A stretch of DNA of 64,000 bases from Ascidiimonas meishanensis (lineage in GTDB: Bacteria > Bacteroidota > Bacteroidia > Flavobacteriales > Flavobacteriaceae), in assembly GCF_037782385.1 (NCBI RefSeq), contig NZ_JBBEXD010000009.1, positions 62,001 through 126,000 on the forward strand, read 5' to 3'. The notes beneath the pieces are model-generated. The model was given only the letters and a program-made list of their open reading frames with translations. It was not told the origin of the DNA and made no database searches. A program made the position numbers and the translations under genes. Position 1 is the first letter of the stretch, and every line of letters starts with the position of its first letter. Below are positions 44,065 through 53,808 of the stretch, in pieces.

Positions 44065-45144
44065 TTATTGTTTATAAATAAGGTCTTCAAACAATTGTTG
44101 ATACTCACCAATGATCCTTTCTTCATTGAATTTTTTATATACAGAATCTCTTATTTGTTTAGGATCCCATTCTTTATCTTCCTTCAAATTAGTAAGGTAA
44201 CTTGCTTCATCCTTTACCAAATACCCATTAATATTGTGTTCAACAATCTCTTTGGTACCGCCAGGAACGTCAAATGCAATTACTGGAGTTCCCACAACGC
44301 AACTTTCTAACAATGCATTTGGAAAGCCTTCTACATAAGAGCCTTGTAAAAAAAGGTCATTTTCTGCTAGGTATTTATTAACTTCTTTGGTGAAGGGAAT
44401 ATGATTGATTTTATCAAAAATACCTAGTGATTGCGCTTTGATAAAAATGTCATTTTTTAAATCACCATCTCCTATAATTGTATAGGTGAAAGGAACTCTT
44501 AGCTTAGATAAAATAGAAAGTATTCTAAAATGGCCCTTAACCTCCGTTAGCCTACCAACCGTAATAAATCTTTTGACATTTAAGGAGGTACTTTTTTCTT
44601 TTAAAGGAGGGAGATTTGAAATAGGGTTGTTTATAATGCGTATTTTGTTAGGTGAGACTTCATAATTTTCAGCCATGTCTTTGGCCATATCGCCAGATTG
44701 GCATATAAGTGCATCTAACTTTTTATAGCTGTTTTTGATAAGTGATGAGGGGTATAGCCGTCTTTTTTTCTTTTTTTCTCCTTTACGAAAACTTAGTACA
44801 GTTGCTTCACGTCCTACAAATTTTGTTTTTCTAAAAAAAGGTGAGATTATAGCCATAGCAGCATTGAGGTGTGCTATAGAACTTACTACAATCGCCGGTT
44901 TTGCTTTCAGGAGAAAAAATAACATGCCTGGTATCGCATGTAAGACTCTTGTTTTATTGAGATAGGTTACTTTGATTCCTTTAATATCATAAGCGCTATC
45001 TTTTTCAAATCCAGCAATAAGCAATTGTGAATTGAATCTTTCCGGATTTAAGTTCTGTGAAACAAAAGAAATAATCCGTTCTGCTCCGCCGGGAACCAGT
45101 GAAGGAAGTACAAATACTATATTAATTTTTTTGGTTGGTTTCAT
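44065..45144 (-). CDS. Glycosyltransferase family 4 protein
   Basis: A 359-residue GT4 protein: 'NIVFVLPSLVPGGAERI' at the N terminus and donor motif 'YVEGFPNALLESCVVGTPV' at about residue 280. It resembles the preceding 42913-44058 transferase and the two could be paralogues. The ATG overlaps the SGNH gene stop as ATGA. Confidence 0.93.
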   Translation of the reverse strand: MKPTKKINIVFVLPSLVPGGAERIISFVSQNLNPERFNSQLLIAGFEKDSAYDIKGIKVTYLNKTRVLHAIPGMLFFLLKAKPAIVVSSIAHLNAAMAIISPFFRKTKFVGREATVLSFRKGEKKKKRRLYPSSLIKNSYKKLDALICQSGDMAKDMAENYEVSPNKIRIINNPISNLPPLKEKSTSLNVKRFITVGRLTEVKGHFRILSILSKLRVPFTYTIIGDGDLKNDIFIKAQSLGIFDKINHIPFTKEVNKYLAENDLFLQGSYVEGFPNALLESCVVGTPVIAFDVPGGTKEIVEHNINGYLVKDEASYLTNLKEDKEWDPKQIRDSVYKKFNEERIIGEYQQLFEDLIYKQ

Positions 45145-46103
45145 TCTACGCTTTGAATAATTTCACTTAATGCGATACTTACTTTTCTAGCCCCTTTATA
45201 ATTAGTATGATGATAATCAGAAAAGTCACTATCTTTTATATCAGTGAGTACTCGGTTAAAGTCATAAAAAGGGATTCCGTTTTCTTTGGTATAGGAAGCA
45301 AAATAATCTCCTTCTTGAGTTAATTTACTTAACTTTTTTCTCGATGGAGGATATGGGGTACGAATGGTAATAAATTTACAATTAGATTTTTCTAAAAGCG
45401 TACGAATTTTTCTTTGATAAGAATCAAAACGTTCTTTGCTAAATGAGGTATTCTTAAAATTTGAGATAGGCGTGAATTTGTCAATTTGCTTTTGCGTAAC
45501 TATGGTAGTATCAAAAAGAAATCCCCTTATCCAATGATCTTCTATTTTTTCAGGTCTATCTTGTTTTAAAATAAACGATAGATCATTTTTGATATAGTTT
45601 TTAAGCTCTACCATGGGAATTAAATAATTTACAATACCTTCTGCTCCATAACCTTTTGTCACCAAATTGAATTTTTGTTTACTGGAGTTGAAAAAGGAGG
45701 CATTAGAGAATATTTGATAGAATTCGTGCTCTGTATCTGCTGATGGGAAAAAGAGATCCATCACAACAAACTTGGGTTGTTGGTATGCTAAGAGTTCTTT
45801 TAGCATATAATAAGTTTCTGCAACATCTTGCGCAGAAGTACCCATATTATAACTCTTAAGTCCCGTTATGCTATCTAATATATTTGGGTTGTAGGCCGTG
45901 TAGGCACGACTAGATCCCATAATAATAAGATCATAGGTGTTTTTTTGAACATGTACATCTGTCCATTTTAAGTAGTTTTTATGCGTTTTATTAAGAATTG
46001 CTTTTTTTACCGGTATTTCATAGATAAATGCCAATAACATATTGATTGCTAGAAAAGCAAGCAAAAACAATAGGCATCTTATTAAAAATGTTTTCATAAG
46101 CAT
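45141..46103 (-). CDS. SGNH/DltD-like O-acetylation partner, GSSR type, pair 3
   Basis: A 320-residue signal-anchored protein (hydrophobic residues ~6-28). Block I is 'IIMGSSRAYTA', with predicted nucleophile S65, not the GDSF form of pairs 1 and 2. The C-terminal pair is 'SDYHHTNYKGA' (D296, H298). It follows the MBOAT at 46103-47542, whose stop overlaps its ATG by one base (TGATG), and overlaps the next gene by 4 bp. Likely the periplasmic acetyl acceptor/transferase of pair 3. Confidence 0.78.
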   Translation of the reverse strand: MLMKTFLIRCLLFLLAFLAINMLLAFIYEIPVKKAILNKTHKNYLKWTDVHVQKNTYDLIIMGSSRAYTAYNPNILDSITGLKSYNMGTSAQDVAETYYMLKELLAYQQPKFVVMDLFFPSADTEHEFYQIFSNASFFNSSKQKFNLVTKGYGAEGIVNYLIPMVELKNYIKNDLSFILKQDRPEKIEDHWIRGFLFDTTIVTQKQIDKFTPISNFKNTSFSKERFDSYQRKIRTLLEKSNCKFITIRTPYPPSRKKLSKLTQEGDYFASYTKENGIPFYDFNRVLTDIKDSDFSDYHHTNYKGARKVSIALSEIIQSVE

Positions 46104-47542
46104 CAGAATTGAAAGTAAATAAATTGCTGTTGCTCTCCACTAAAGAGGATGATAAGACTTATTAATCCAAAATAGAGTATCCATCTTGCAAACCATGGTA
46201 CTTTGGTATTTGTCTTGAACTCTAATCCATGTTGTTTGGTACGCTGCAACCATTCAACAATCAATAAGAGACCAATAAAAGCAAGTACTTTCATGGGTAA
46301 TACAGTTGGTATTGAAATAAAGTTGGAACTAAACATTTGAATAATGTAGTCTATAGCTGTAGTTACATCTTTAGCTCTAAAAAAGACCCAGGCGATAAGG
46401 GTGATAAAAAATGTTAACAGCATTTGAAACATTTCACGAATTCCTGGAAGGTATTTACCTTTGGCTACCACATCTGTGTGAATTCTGTTTCTGTCAAGTA
46501 ACATCAATGGTAAAAAATAAATCGCATTAAGTGCCCCCCAAATAATATAGGTCCAGTTAGCACCATGCCAAAACCCAGAAACCACAAAAATAATCATCGT
46601 ATTGCGAATTTTCATTTCAAGTCCACCTCGGCTACCTCCTAAAGGGATATATAGATAGTCTCTAAACCAGGTGGAAAGAGAAATGTGCCATCTTCTCCAG
46701 AACTCTGCAATGTCTCTTGAAAAGTAGGGAAAAGCAAAGTTTTGCATCAGGTTAAACCCAAACAATCTTGAGGTTCCGATGGCGACATCAGAATAACCAC
46801 TGAAATCACCATAAATTTGAAATGCGAAAAAGAAAGCTCCCATAAGCAAAGTGCTCCCAGAATAGGATTCGTGATCGTTAAAGATCAAATTTGCATAGTA
46901 TGCTGCATTATCTGCAATTACAATTTTTTTGGTAAGCCCCCACAATATTTGTCTTAATCCATCTTTGGCCAGTAAATAGTCAAATTTTCGTTTTTGATAA
47001 AATTGTGGTAAAAGATTCGTGGCTCTTTCAATAGGGCCAGCTACTAATTGTGGAAAAAAGCTAACAAAAGCAGCGAAGGCTATAAAGTTTTTGGTAGGTG
47101 TGAGCTTATTTTTATAAACATCAATGGTATAACTAAGTGTTTGGAAGGTATAAAAACTGATACCAACCGGAAGCAATATTTCTAATCTCTCTGGACTCAT
47201 ATCTTGACCAAAAAAGCTAAAAGCGGCTACAAAATTGTCTAAAAAGAAATCGTAATATTTAAAAAAGCCAAGAAAGCCAAGATTTACTAAGAGACTTGAA
47301 GTAAGAAGTAGTTTTCTTTTTTGAGTATTGGTTTGGCGCGCAAGTGCTATTCCAATTCCATAATCTAAAACAGTACTGAATAAAATAAGACCTAAGAAAC
47401 GCCAATCCCACCAGCCGTAAAAAAAGTAACTGGCAGCAACAATAAGCAGATTTTGTAGTTTTAGATTTTTGTGTGTAACAAACCAATAAAGCACAAAGAC
47501 TACAGGCAAAAATATTGCGAAATCAACCGAATTAAATAACAT
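46103..47542 (-). CDS. MBOAT family O-acyltransferase, pair 3
   Basis: A 479-residue MBOAT very close in layout to the first one: 'GWWDWRF', 'GDFSGYSDVAIG', 'EFWRRWHISLSTWFRDYLYI', 'SGFWHGANW' (H326) and the C-terminal FIYFQF. It starts inside the 3' end of the Wzy-like gene (11-bp overlap), so both should be made together. Acetylation of the same polymer is the probable role. Confidence 0.95.
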   Translation of the reverse strand: MLFNSVDFAIFLPVVFVLYWFVTHKNLKLQNLLIVAASYFFYGWWDWRFLGLILFSTVLDYGIGIALARQTNTQKRKLLLTSSLLVNLGFLGFFKYYDFFLDNFVAAFSFFGQDMSPERLEILLPVGISFYTFQTLSYTIDVYKNKLTPTKNFIAFAAFVSFFPQLVAGPIERATNLLPQFYQKRKFDYLLAKDGLRQILWGLTKKIVIADNAAYYANLIFNDHESYSGSTLLMGAFFFAFQIYGDFSGYSDVAIGTSRLFGFNLMQNFAFPYFSRDIAEFWRRWHISLSTWFRDYLYIPLGGSRGGLEMKIRNTMIIFVVSGFWHGANWTYIIWGALNAIYFLPLMLLDRNRIHTDVVAKGKYLPGIREMFQMLLTFFITLIAWVFFRAKDVTTAIDYIIQMFSSNFISIPTVLPMKVLAFIGLLLIVEWLQRTKQHGLEFKTNTKVPWFARWILYFGLISLIILFSGEQQQFIYFQF

Positions 47543-48749
47543 TAGCTACAGTTTTAGGATAACGATATTTATATGGATCATTACTGGAATCAATAATATA
47601 TGCCAGATATACAAACAATGCAATGAGGTAGGGTTGATTGATAACGCTTTGAAGGCTCAACATAAAAATACACAATACCATAAGAATAGGTATTGTAAAG
47701 AAACGCACTCCGGGGGGAGCTTTGATTGCATTTTTAAAATACATAAACAACATAAATAAAAAGACCAATAAGGCAAGAATTCCTGCATCTGCCCAGACGC
47801 CTATAATGGTATTATGACCTCTTTGCCCAATTGCAAAATCTACTCCGTTACCCATATAAGGACTTTCATATACATATTCTAATAAGTTAGCAAGTAAATC
47901 ATCTCTACCTGAACTGTCTACTTCATCTGTCTTAAGGGTGAGAAGGTTAACAAGATTATTAATTTTAAATTTTTGATGTTCTGTCAAATTTAAGCCACTA
48001 GTAAGTGAATTTAGATTAATCATGGCTATGTAAAAAATGGGTAATAGTATGATTACTAAAAAGATTCTCTTAGGAGTAAAGAACTTATGGTTTAGCATGA
48101 CCATACTTATGGCAAAAACAAAAAAGCCTGTAGTAGAAAAGGTAATGAACAGGCAATACACCATAGTGGCTAATAAGGCTATTTTTACTATTTTTTTCGC
48201 TTTTGTAGTGGGATTGTAATTTTTAAAAAGAAATATAAAAGATAAAATTGCTACGAGTGCGGCATTATTTGCATCCCCGAAGACACCACCAGCACGGTCT
48301 ATTCTATATTGATAAATACCTCCGTGGTCTATACTGAAATTGATCTTAAATAAATAAATACAAAGAATGGAGGAAACTACAAAAGCTACGGTTGCGACCT
48401 TTTGAAATAGTTCTCTGTTTTCTGGGATACTTAAGTACACATAAAACCCAAAAAAATAAATAGTAGGTATGATGCTTTTGGCCACCTGTGCTGGATTGTC
48501 GTGATATGCACTTGCTATAATAGCGAGTACGTAGTAAACAACATAGAAAACACCCCAGAGACGTGCAGTATCGGAGAACTGACCGCTCTTTTTTAAATTC
48601 AGAGAAATACCAAACAGAATAAGGCCTATATTACCATAAGCAATCAATTGTGCTAGTGCATTTGAAACAAAAACAGTTACGAATACTTGTGCATTAAAAG
48701 TAGATATCACAAATGGCATCAGAAAGCATATGATGTTTGCAATTCTCAT
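47532..48749 (-). CDS. O-antigen polymerase / ligase family protein (Wzy-like)
   Basis: A 405-residue protein with about eleven hydrophobic helices and a large loop near residues 255-315. The loop ends in 'GQRGHNTIIGVWADAGIL', which resembles the conserved H-N-x-x of Wzy/WaaL periplasmic loops. It would join lipid-linked repeat units on the periplasmic face. Sequence alone does not separate polymerase from ligase, but a Wzy role fits an EPS/O-antigen operon with its own flippase. It overlaps the upstream GT4 gene by 4 bp. Confidence 0.82.
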   Translation of the reverse strand: MRIANIICFLMPFVISTFNAQVFVTVFVSNALAQLIAYGNIGLILFGISLNLKKSGQFSDTARLWGVFYVVYYVLAIIASAYHDNPAQVAKSIIPTIYFFGFYVYLSIPENRELFQKVATVAFVVSSILCIYLFKINFSIDHGGIYQYRIDRAGGVFGDANNAALVAILSFIFLFKNYNPTTKAKKIVKIALLATMVYCLFITFSTTGFFVFAISMVMLNHKFFTPKRIFLVIILLPIFYIAMINLNSLTSGLNLTEHQKFKINNLVNLLTLKTDEVDSSGRDDLLANLLEYVYESPYMGNGVDFAIGQRGHNTIIGVWADAGILALLVFLFMLFMYFKNAIKAPPGVRFFTIPILMVLCIFMLSLQSVINQPYLIALFVYLAYIIDSSNDPYKYRYPKTVANVI

Positions 48750-49822
48750 TGATTAATCTTTAATAGGTTGGTAAAGATATGCATGTATTTTTGGTAGATT
48801 ACTTCAATTCTGAATCTTCCTAATGATTTAATAGCATTACTCCCTAGTTCTTGCCTTAGAGAGTCGTTATCAATTAATTTTTGAAGTAATTCTGCCATTT
48901 TATCAGGATTCTGATTTTCTACAAGCAATCCACTGATTTTATCTTCAATAATATCAGAAGGTCCAGTAATACAGTCGTATGCCAAACATGCAAGTCCTTG
49001 AGACATTGCTTCTAATAGTACCATTGGTAAACCCTCAAAGCGGGAAGGTAGTATAAAGATTTCTGACACCTTCATTATATCGGCAACCTTATCAGAAAAT
49101 CCGGTAAAAATAACCTGATCTGAAATACCGTGTTTTGCGGTGAGTCCTTGTAGCATTGTGAGTCCTTCGTTTCCAGCTCCTATCATTTTAAGCTTCCATT
49201 TTGGATACTTTTCAAGAACGGGTGCTATGAGAGGTATAAGGTTATCAAACCCTTTGTGATGATACCTATTGAGATCACCTACTGCAATAATTACTTTTTC
49301 ACGTTCTGGATTCCTAAGGTCTAAAGCTTTGAATGTACAGGGATTAGGCATCACTTCTACCGTTGCCTTGTGTTTTTTATAGAAAGGAACATCATAAGCG
49401 GTTAGTACCGTTAAAACATTTGTGAATCTGTATAAATACTTCTTGGTGAAGGCTCCTATTTGATCTGTTTTCTTTAGGTGATTGTTGTGTTCTGATGAAA
49501 CAGTTTTGATGCCATAAAGCTTGCTTACCAGAATACCTATAAAATTACCATGCGTCATGAATGGAATCATTACCTGCGGACGGTTTTTTCTTTTTGTATA
49601 ATACTTGGTAAGGTTTAGAATACTCCGAATGGTATGATTTTTAATGTTTCCTTGATGTAATTTTACTCGTTTCACTTGAGGATCTAACTCAAAATCATCG
49701 GGCTCATTAAAGGTAATAATAGAAATGTCATGTCCTTTAGAGGAAAAGTAATTAGCCAGTAAAACCATGACCCTCTCCGCTCCGCCTCCTACTAAAGAAT
49801 TTATGACAAAATCAATTTTCAT
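48746..49822 (-). CDS. Glycosyltransferase family 4 protein
   Basis: A 358-residue GT4 protein beginning 'KIDFVINSLVGGGAERVMVL', with 'GDLNRYHHKGFDNLI' and the donor motif 'RFEGLPMVLLEAMSQGLA'. It lies 20 bp downstream of the flippase gene, and its stop overlaps the start of the Wzy-like gene as ATGA. Confidence 0.93.
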   Translation of the reverse strand: MKIDFVINSLVGGGAERVMVLLANYFSSKGHDISIITFNEPDDFELDPQVKRVKLHQGNIKNHTIRSILNLTKYYTKRKNRPQVMIPFMTHGNFIGILVSKLYGIKTVSSEHNNHLKKTDQIGAFTKKYLYRFTNVLTVLTAYDVPFYKKHKATVEVMPNPCTFKALDLRNPEREKVIIAVGDLNRYHHKGFDNLIPLIAPVLEKYPKWKLKMIGAGNEGLTMLQGLTAKHGISDQVIFTGFSDKVADIMKVSEIFILPSRFEGLPMVLLEAMSQGLACLAYDCITGPSDIIEDKISGLLVENQNPDKMAELLQKLIDNDSLRQELGSNAIKSLGRFRIEVIYQKYMHIFTNLLKINQ

Positions 49823-49842
49823 CGATATTTAGTTTTTTACGT

Positions 49843-51195
49843 TTAATTTGTATTAATAAGAGTCAATTTGTATTGTTTATAAGTATAAATAAAATAAATA
49901 AAACTACTAATAATGTATACAATAGTAGTACTCATAGCCAAACCATAGAGGTCATATTTTTGTACGAGTATAAAATTAAGAATGATATTTAGGAAGAGAT
50001 TGAGTAATGAGGTCCATGCCATAAATTTATTCTTATTAATACTAGTAAGAAACTTTACTAAAATAAGTGTGCAGAGATAGAAAGGAACATATACAAAGAT
50101 AATTCGTTGTACTCGCCCTACAATGAGTGTATCTTCAGATGTAAATTCATTGCGTTCAAATAATAAAGAAATAATATCATTTGAAAAAATAAAAGCACCT
50201 ACTGTTACTACAGCAGCCCCCACAAATACAATTTTTAAGATGTAAAATAGCTGGTCATATGCTTTGTGAATATTATCGCTAATAAGTCTTGAGAAATGAG
50301 GCAGCAGTACATTACCTAATGCCAAAATAAGAATGCTTACCATAAAGGCTGGTATCTTAACCCCGTAATTAATGGCAGTAATTGATCCTACTACGAGTTG
50401 TGCTGCAAAAAATTGATCTACAAAATTATTGAGCCCAGTAAGAAAGCCCGAGGATACTTTAGGAGGTAGCTGGCGGAGCATAAACCTAATATTCTTATTA
50501 AGGGCAGGTTTTCCAATAATAAGGTCTTTAAATTTAAGTGATATAGCCAAAAGAAAACCAAATTCAATAAATGCCCCAGTTAAGGCTCCTTTTGCTAAAA
50601 CGGTATCTCCCAGTTCTTCTCTAAAGAAGAGCAAAAATATAATTACGGTCACTGCAGAAATTATTGGAAAAATAGTGGAGAATAAAAATCTGTTTGCCAT
50701 ATCCAACAATCCGCTCATTAGCGAAGAAAATCCCCAAAAAAACAGACAAGGTAAAAGTATAAAAAGTTGTTTTTTAATCAATAAATAATAGGCATCCGTA
50801 TGTCCTGGAAAAATTAAATCTAGAAATATGTCTGTAGATAAATAGGCAATAAGAACAGAAAAAAGGGCTATAACAAAGGTAATAAGAAAAACTACCGCCT
50901 GAAAGCGACCTTTATCTCCTCCTTCTTTAATTTCAATGATGTAATTAGGAATAAAAATATTCTTAAGAGCATTTATAAATACATTTTGAATAAAAGACGG
51001 AACAAGAATAGCTATAAAAAAAGTATCTAAAACATCTGAGAGACCAAATGTACCTGCCACTAGTGTTTCTTTATAAAAAGCCACCAGTTTTACGGTTACA
51101 GACGCACCTCCTACAATCATCATATTTCTGATGAGTGGATTGCGCAAAACGTTTTTTACGCCAACCAATAGCTTCTGAATACTAAGTGATGGCAT
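49843..51195 (-). CDS. MurJ/MviN-type lipid-linked oligosaccharide flippase
   Basis: A 450-residue protein with about twelve to fourteen helices of the MOP exporter superfamily. 'GGASVTVKLVAFYKETLVAG' and 'GLSDVLDTFFIAILVPSF' near the N terminus resemble MurJ more than classical Wzx. In this locus it most likely flips the repeat unit across the inner membrane, a Wzx function. Housekeeping MurJ would normally lie elsewhere. It is 8 bp downstream of the nucleotide-sugar dehydrogenase gene. Confidence 0.85.
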   Translation of the reverse strand: MPSLSIQKLLVGVKNVLRNPLIRNMMIVGGASVTVKLVAFYKETLVAGTFGLSDVLDTFFIAILVPSFIQNVFINALKNIFIPNYIIEIKEGGDKGRFQAVVFLITFVIALFSVLIAYLSTDIFLDLIFPGHTDAYYLLIKKQLFILLPCLFFWGFSSLMSGLLDMANRFLFSTIFPIISAVTVIIFLLFFREELGDTVLAKGALTGAFIEFGFLLAISLKFKDLIIGKPALNKNIRFMLRQLPPKVSSGFLTGLNNFVDQFFAAQLVVGSITAINYGVKIPAFMVSILILALGNVLLPHFSRLISDNIHKAYDQLFYILKIVFVGAAVVTVGAFIFSNDIISLLFERNEFTSEDTLIVGRVQRIIFVYVPFYLCTLILVKFLTSINKNKFMAWTSLLNLFLNIILNFILVQKYDLYGLAMSTTIVYIISSFIYFIYTYKQYKLTLINTN

Positions 51196-51203
51196 GTGTT
51201 TTT

Positions 51204-52478
51204 TTATAATGTTTTATGGGCTTTGTCCTTCAAAATCCCTTTTACATCATAGAGGACGCCATTATCAATTAAAATATCATCATAATCTAATTCCCCAAAT
51301 TCTTTATGTGCAACAGCTAGAACTACTGCTTCATAATTATTTTTGGGTAAAGAAGTATACGTTGTAAGTTGATATTCATGTGCTACTTCTTCACTATTTG
51401 CCCAAGGATCATAAATTTCTACATCTATACCATAATCCTGAAGCTGATAGATTACATCTACTACTTTGGTATTTCTAACGTCTGGGCAATTTTCTTTAAA
51501 AGTAATACCCAACATCAAGAGTTTTCCACCTTTTACCTTCACATCATTCTTTAGCATGAGTTTTACCACTTCTTCTGCGACAAATTTCCCCATGCCGTCA
51601 TTTATTCTTCTTCCGGCTAGAATAATTTCTGGATGATAACCCATTTCTTGCGCTTTTTGCGCTAAATAGTAGGGATCTACCCCTATACAATGCCCACCAA
51701 CAAGCCCGGGTTTAAATGGAAGAAAGTTCCATTTAGTACCTGCTGCTTCCAATACGGCATGGGTATCTATATTCATTAGATTAAATATTTTAGCCAATTC
51801 ATTTACGAAGGCGATATTGATATCACGTTGTGAATTTTCAATAACCTTAGCTGCCTCAGCCACTTTAATAGTAGGAGCGAGGTGAGTACCTGCTGTAATT
51901 ACAGAAGCATATAGTGCATCTACTTTTTTTCCAATTTCTGGAGTAGATCCAGCAGTAACCTTCAAAATTTTTTCTACTGTATGTAATTTATCTCCAGGAT
52001 TAATTCTTTCCGGGGAATATCCAGCAAAAAAATCTTCATTAAATTTAAGACCGCTAACTTTTTCTAATACAGGAACGCACTCATCTTCTGTAACCCCTGG
52101 GTAAACAGTAGATTCATAAATAACAATATCCCCTTTCTTGAGCACCTTTCCAACCGTTTCACTTGATTTGTAAAGTGGTGTAAGGTCTGGTCTGTTATTT
52201 TTGTCTACCGGTGTTGGAACCGTTATTACATAATAGTTACAATCAATAATGTCTTCTATGTGATTACTAACATAAAGTCCTTCAGATATTTGAGGAGAAG
52301 GTTTTAATACTTCTTTTAAAAGACCCGAAGTTATTTCCAGAGTACTGTCATTACCCTCTTTTAATTCAATAATACGTCCTTCGCTGATATCAAAACCAAT
52401 TACGGGATATTTAGTAGCGAAAAGACGAGCTAATGGCAAGCCTACATAACCAAGGCCAATTACAGCTATTTTAATCAT
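51204..52478 (-). CDS. UDP-N-acetyl-hexosamine 6-dehydrogenase-like (TviB/WbpO type)
   Basis: A 424-residue UDP-sugar dehydrogenase: N-terminal NAD site 'GLGYVGLPLARLFA', catalytic cysteine C264 in 'GGHCIGVDPYYL', and C-terminal UDP-sugar domain. It resembles TviB/WbpO/WbpA-type enzymes, which oxidise UDP-GlcNAc to UDP-GlcNAcA, rather than UDP-glucose dehydrogenase. It overlaps Ugd by 8 bp. The substrate is inferred from family resemblance and the adjacent WbpP-like epimerase. Confidence 0.85.
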   Translation of the reverse strand: MIKIAVIGLGYVGLPLARLFATKYPVIGFDISEGRIIELKEGNDSTLEITSGLLKEVLKPSPQISEGLYVSNHIEDIIDCNYYVITVPTPVDKNNRPDLTPLYKSSETVGKVLKKGDIVIYESTVYPGVTEDECVPVLEKVSGLKFNEDFFAGYSPERINPGDKLHTVEKILKVTAGSTPEIGKKVDALYASVITAGTHLAPTIKVAEAAKVIENSQRDINIAFVNELAKIFNLMNIDTHAVLEAAGTKWNFLPFKPGLVGGHCIGVDPYYLAQKAQEMGYHPEIILAGRRINDGMGKFVAEEVVKLMLKNDVKVKGGKLLMLGITFKENCPDVRNTKVVDVIYQLQDYGIDVEIYDPWANSEEVAHEYQLTTYTSLPKNNYEAVVLAVAHKEFGELDYDDILIDNGVLYDVKGILKDKAHKTL

Positions 52479-53802
52479 TTTTTTTACCTATTTGAAAGTA
52501 TTCAAAACCTTTTTCTTCCAGATTTAAACTACTGTATTGATTTCTTCCATCAAAAATGATAGGATGTTTGAGCTGTGTTTTTAACTCTTCAAAATCAGGA
52601 GACCTAAATTCTTTCCACTCAGTAAGAAGTATCATAGCGTCTGCTTCTTTGAGTGTATCGTATTTAGATTGACAATAATTAATTCCATTTAAATCTTTTA
52701 AATAAAAATGAGAGGCTTCTTCCATTGCTTTAGGGTCATACGCATTCACTTTTGCACCCCTTTTAATCAATTCATTAATCACATAAATAGCAGGTGCTTC
52801 GCGCATATCGTCTGTTTCGGGTTTAAATGCAAGTCCCCAAATAGCAAAAGTTTTTCCTTCTAAGTTTTCACCAAATCTATTAACTACCTTTTGAGCAATC
52901 ACCAGCTTTTGTGCATCATTTACTTCTTCAACAGAACTAATAATTTTTGCTTTATATCCGTTTTCTTCTGCTATTTTCTTTAAGGCTTTTACATCTTTTG
53001 GAAAACAAGAACCTCCATAGCCACAGCCAGGATATATAAAACTATAACCAATTCGTGAATCAGACCCTATACCAATACGAACCTGATTGACATCTGCCCC
53101 AACCAATTCACAAATATTAGATACCTCATTCATAAAGGAAATCTTGGTAGCGAGCATTGTATTTGCTACGTATTTAGTCATTTCTGCAGATTTTACATCC
53201 ATTTCAATAAATCTTCCTGTATTTAAAAGAAAAGGCGAATATAGATCTTCCATTTTCTTAAACGCATATTCATTATCCGCACCAATCACAACACGATCTG
53301 GTTTCATGAAATCTCCAATTGCTGCTCCTTCTTTGAGGAATTCAGGATTAGAAACTACATGAAACTCAATATCTTCATTTCTTTTGGCAAGTTCTTCTTT
53401 AATTACAGCACTCACTTTATCACCAGTACCTACAGGCACTGTAGATTTATCAACAACAATTAACCTGTGTTTCATTTCACGACCAATTTGTCTTGCGACT
53501 GCCAATACATATTGAAGGTCTGCAGAGCCATCTTGCCCCATAGGAGTTCCCACAGCGATAAAAGCGATATCAGCTTTATCAAGCCCATCACTTAGTTGTG
53601 TGCTGAATTTAAGATTACCAAGCTTTACATTCTTGGCTACCATATTATCTAATCCAGGTTCATAAATGGGTATAATACCCTGATTTAGTTTTTCTATTTT
53701 ATTTTCATCAATGTCAATACAGGTTACTCTATTTCCCATTTCAGAAAAACAAGTTCCACTTACTAAACCTACATATCCGGTTCCAATGACAGTCAAATTC
53801 AT
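52471..53802 (-). CDS. ugd: UDP-glucose 6-dehydrogenase
   Basis: Oxidises UDP-glucose to UDP-glucuronate with two NAD+. The 443-residue protein has the Rossmann motif 'GTGYVGLVSGTCFSEMG' and the catalytic cysteine C266 in 'GYGGSCFPKD'. It differs from the neighbouring dehydrogenase by the GGSCFPKD signature typical of UDP-Glc/GlcNAc dehydrogenases of the Ugd subgroup. With the GlcA 4-epimerase at 54976-56007 it can supply GlcA and GalA. Placed between that second dehydrogenase and the WbpP-like gene, 6 bp from the latter. Confidence 0.92.
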   Translation of the reverse strand: MNLTVIGTGYVGLVSGTCFSEMGNRVTCIDIDENKIEKLNQGIIPIYEPGLDNMVAKNVKLGNLKFSTQLSDGLDKADIAFIAVGTPMGQDGSADLQYVLAVARQIGREMKHRLIVVDKSTVPVGTGDKVSAVIKEELAKRNEDIEFHVVSNPEFLKEGAAIGDFMKPDRVVIGADNEYAFKKMEDLYSPFLLNTGRFIEMDVKSAEMTKYVANTMLATKISFMNEVSNICELVGADVNQVRIGIGSDSRIGYSFIYPGCGYGGSCFPKDVKALKKIAEENGYKAKIISSVEEVNDAQKLVIAQKVVNRFGENLEGKTFAIWGLAFKPETDDMREAPAIYVINELIKRGAKVNAYDPKAMEEASHFYLKDLNGINYCQSKYDTLKEADAMILLTEWKEFRSPDFEELKTQLKHPIIFDGRNQYSSLNLEEKGFEYFQIGKKND

Positions 53803-53808
53803 TTTTAC

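Noticed and set aside
50429..50788. 119-codon plus-strand frame antisense to the flippase gene
   Set aside because: Shadow of a membrane-protein gene with no own family or start signal.
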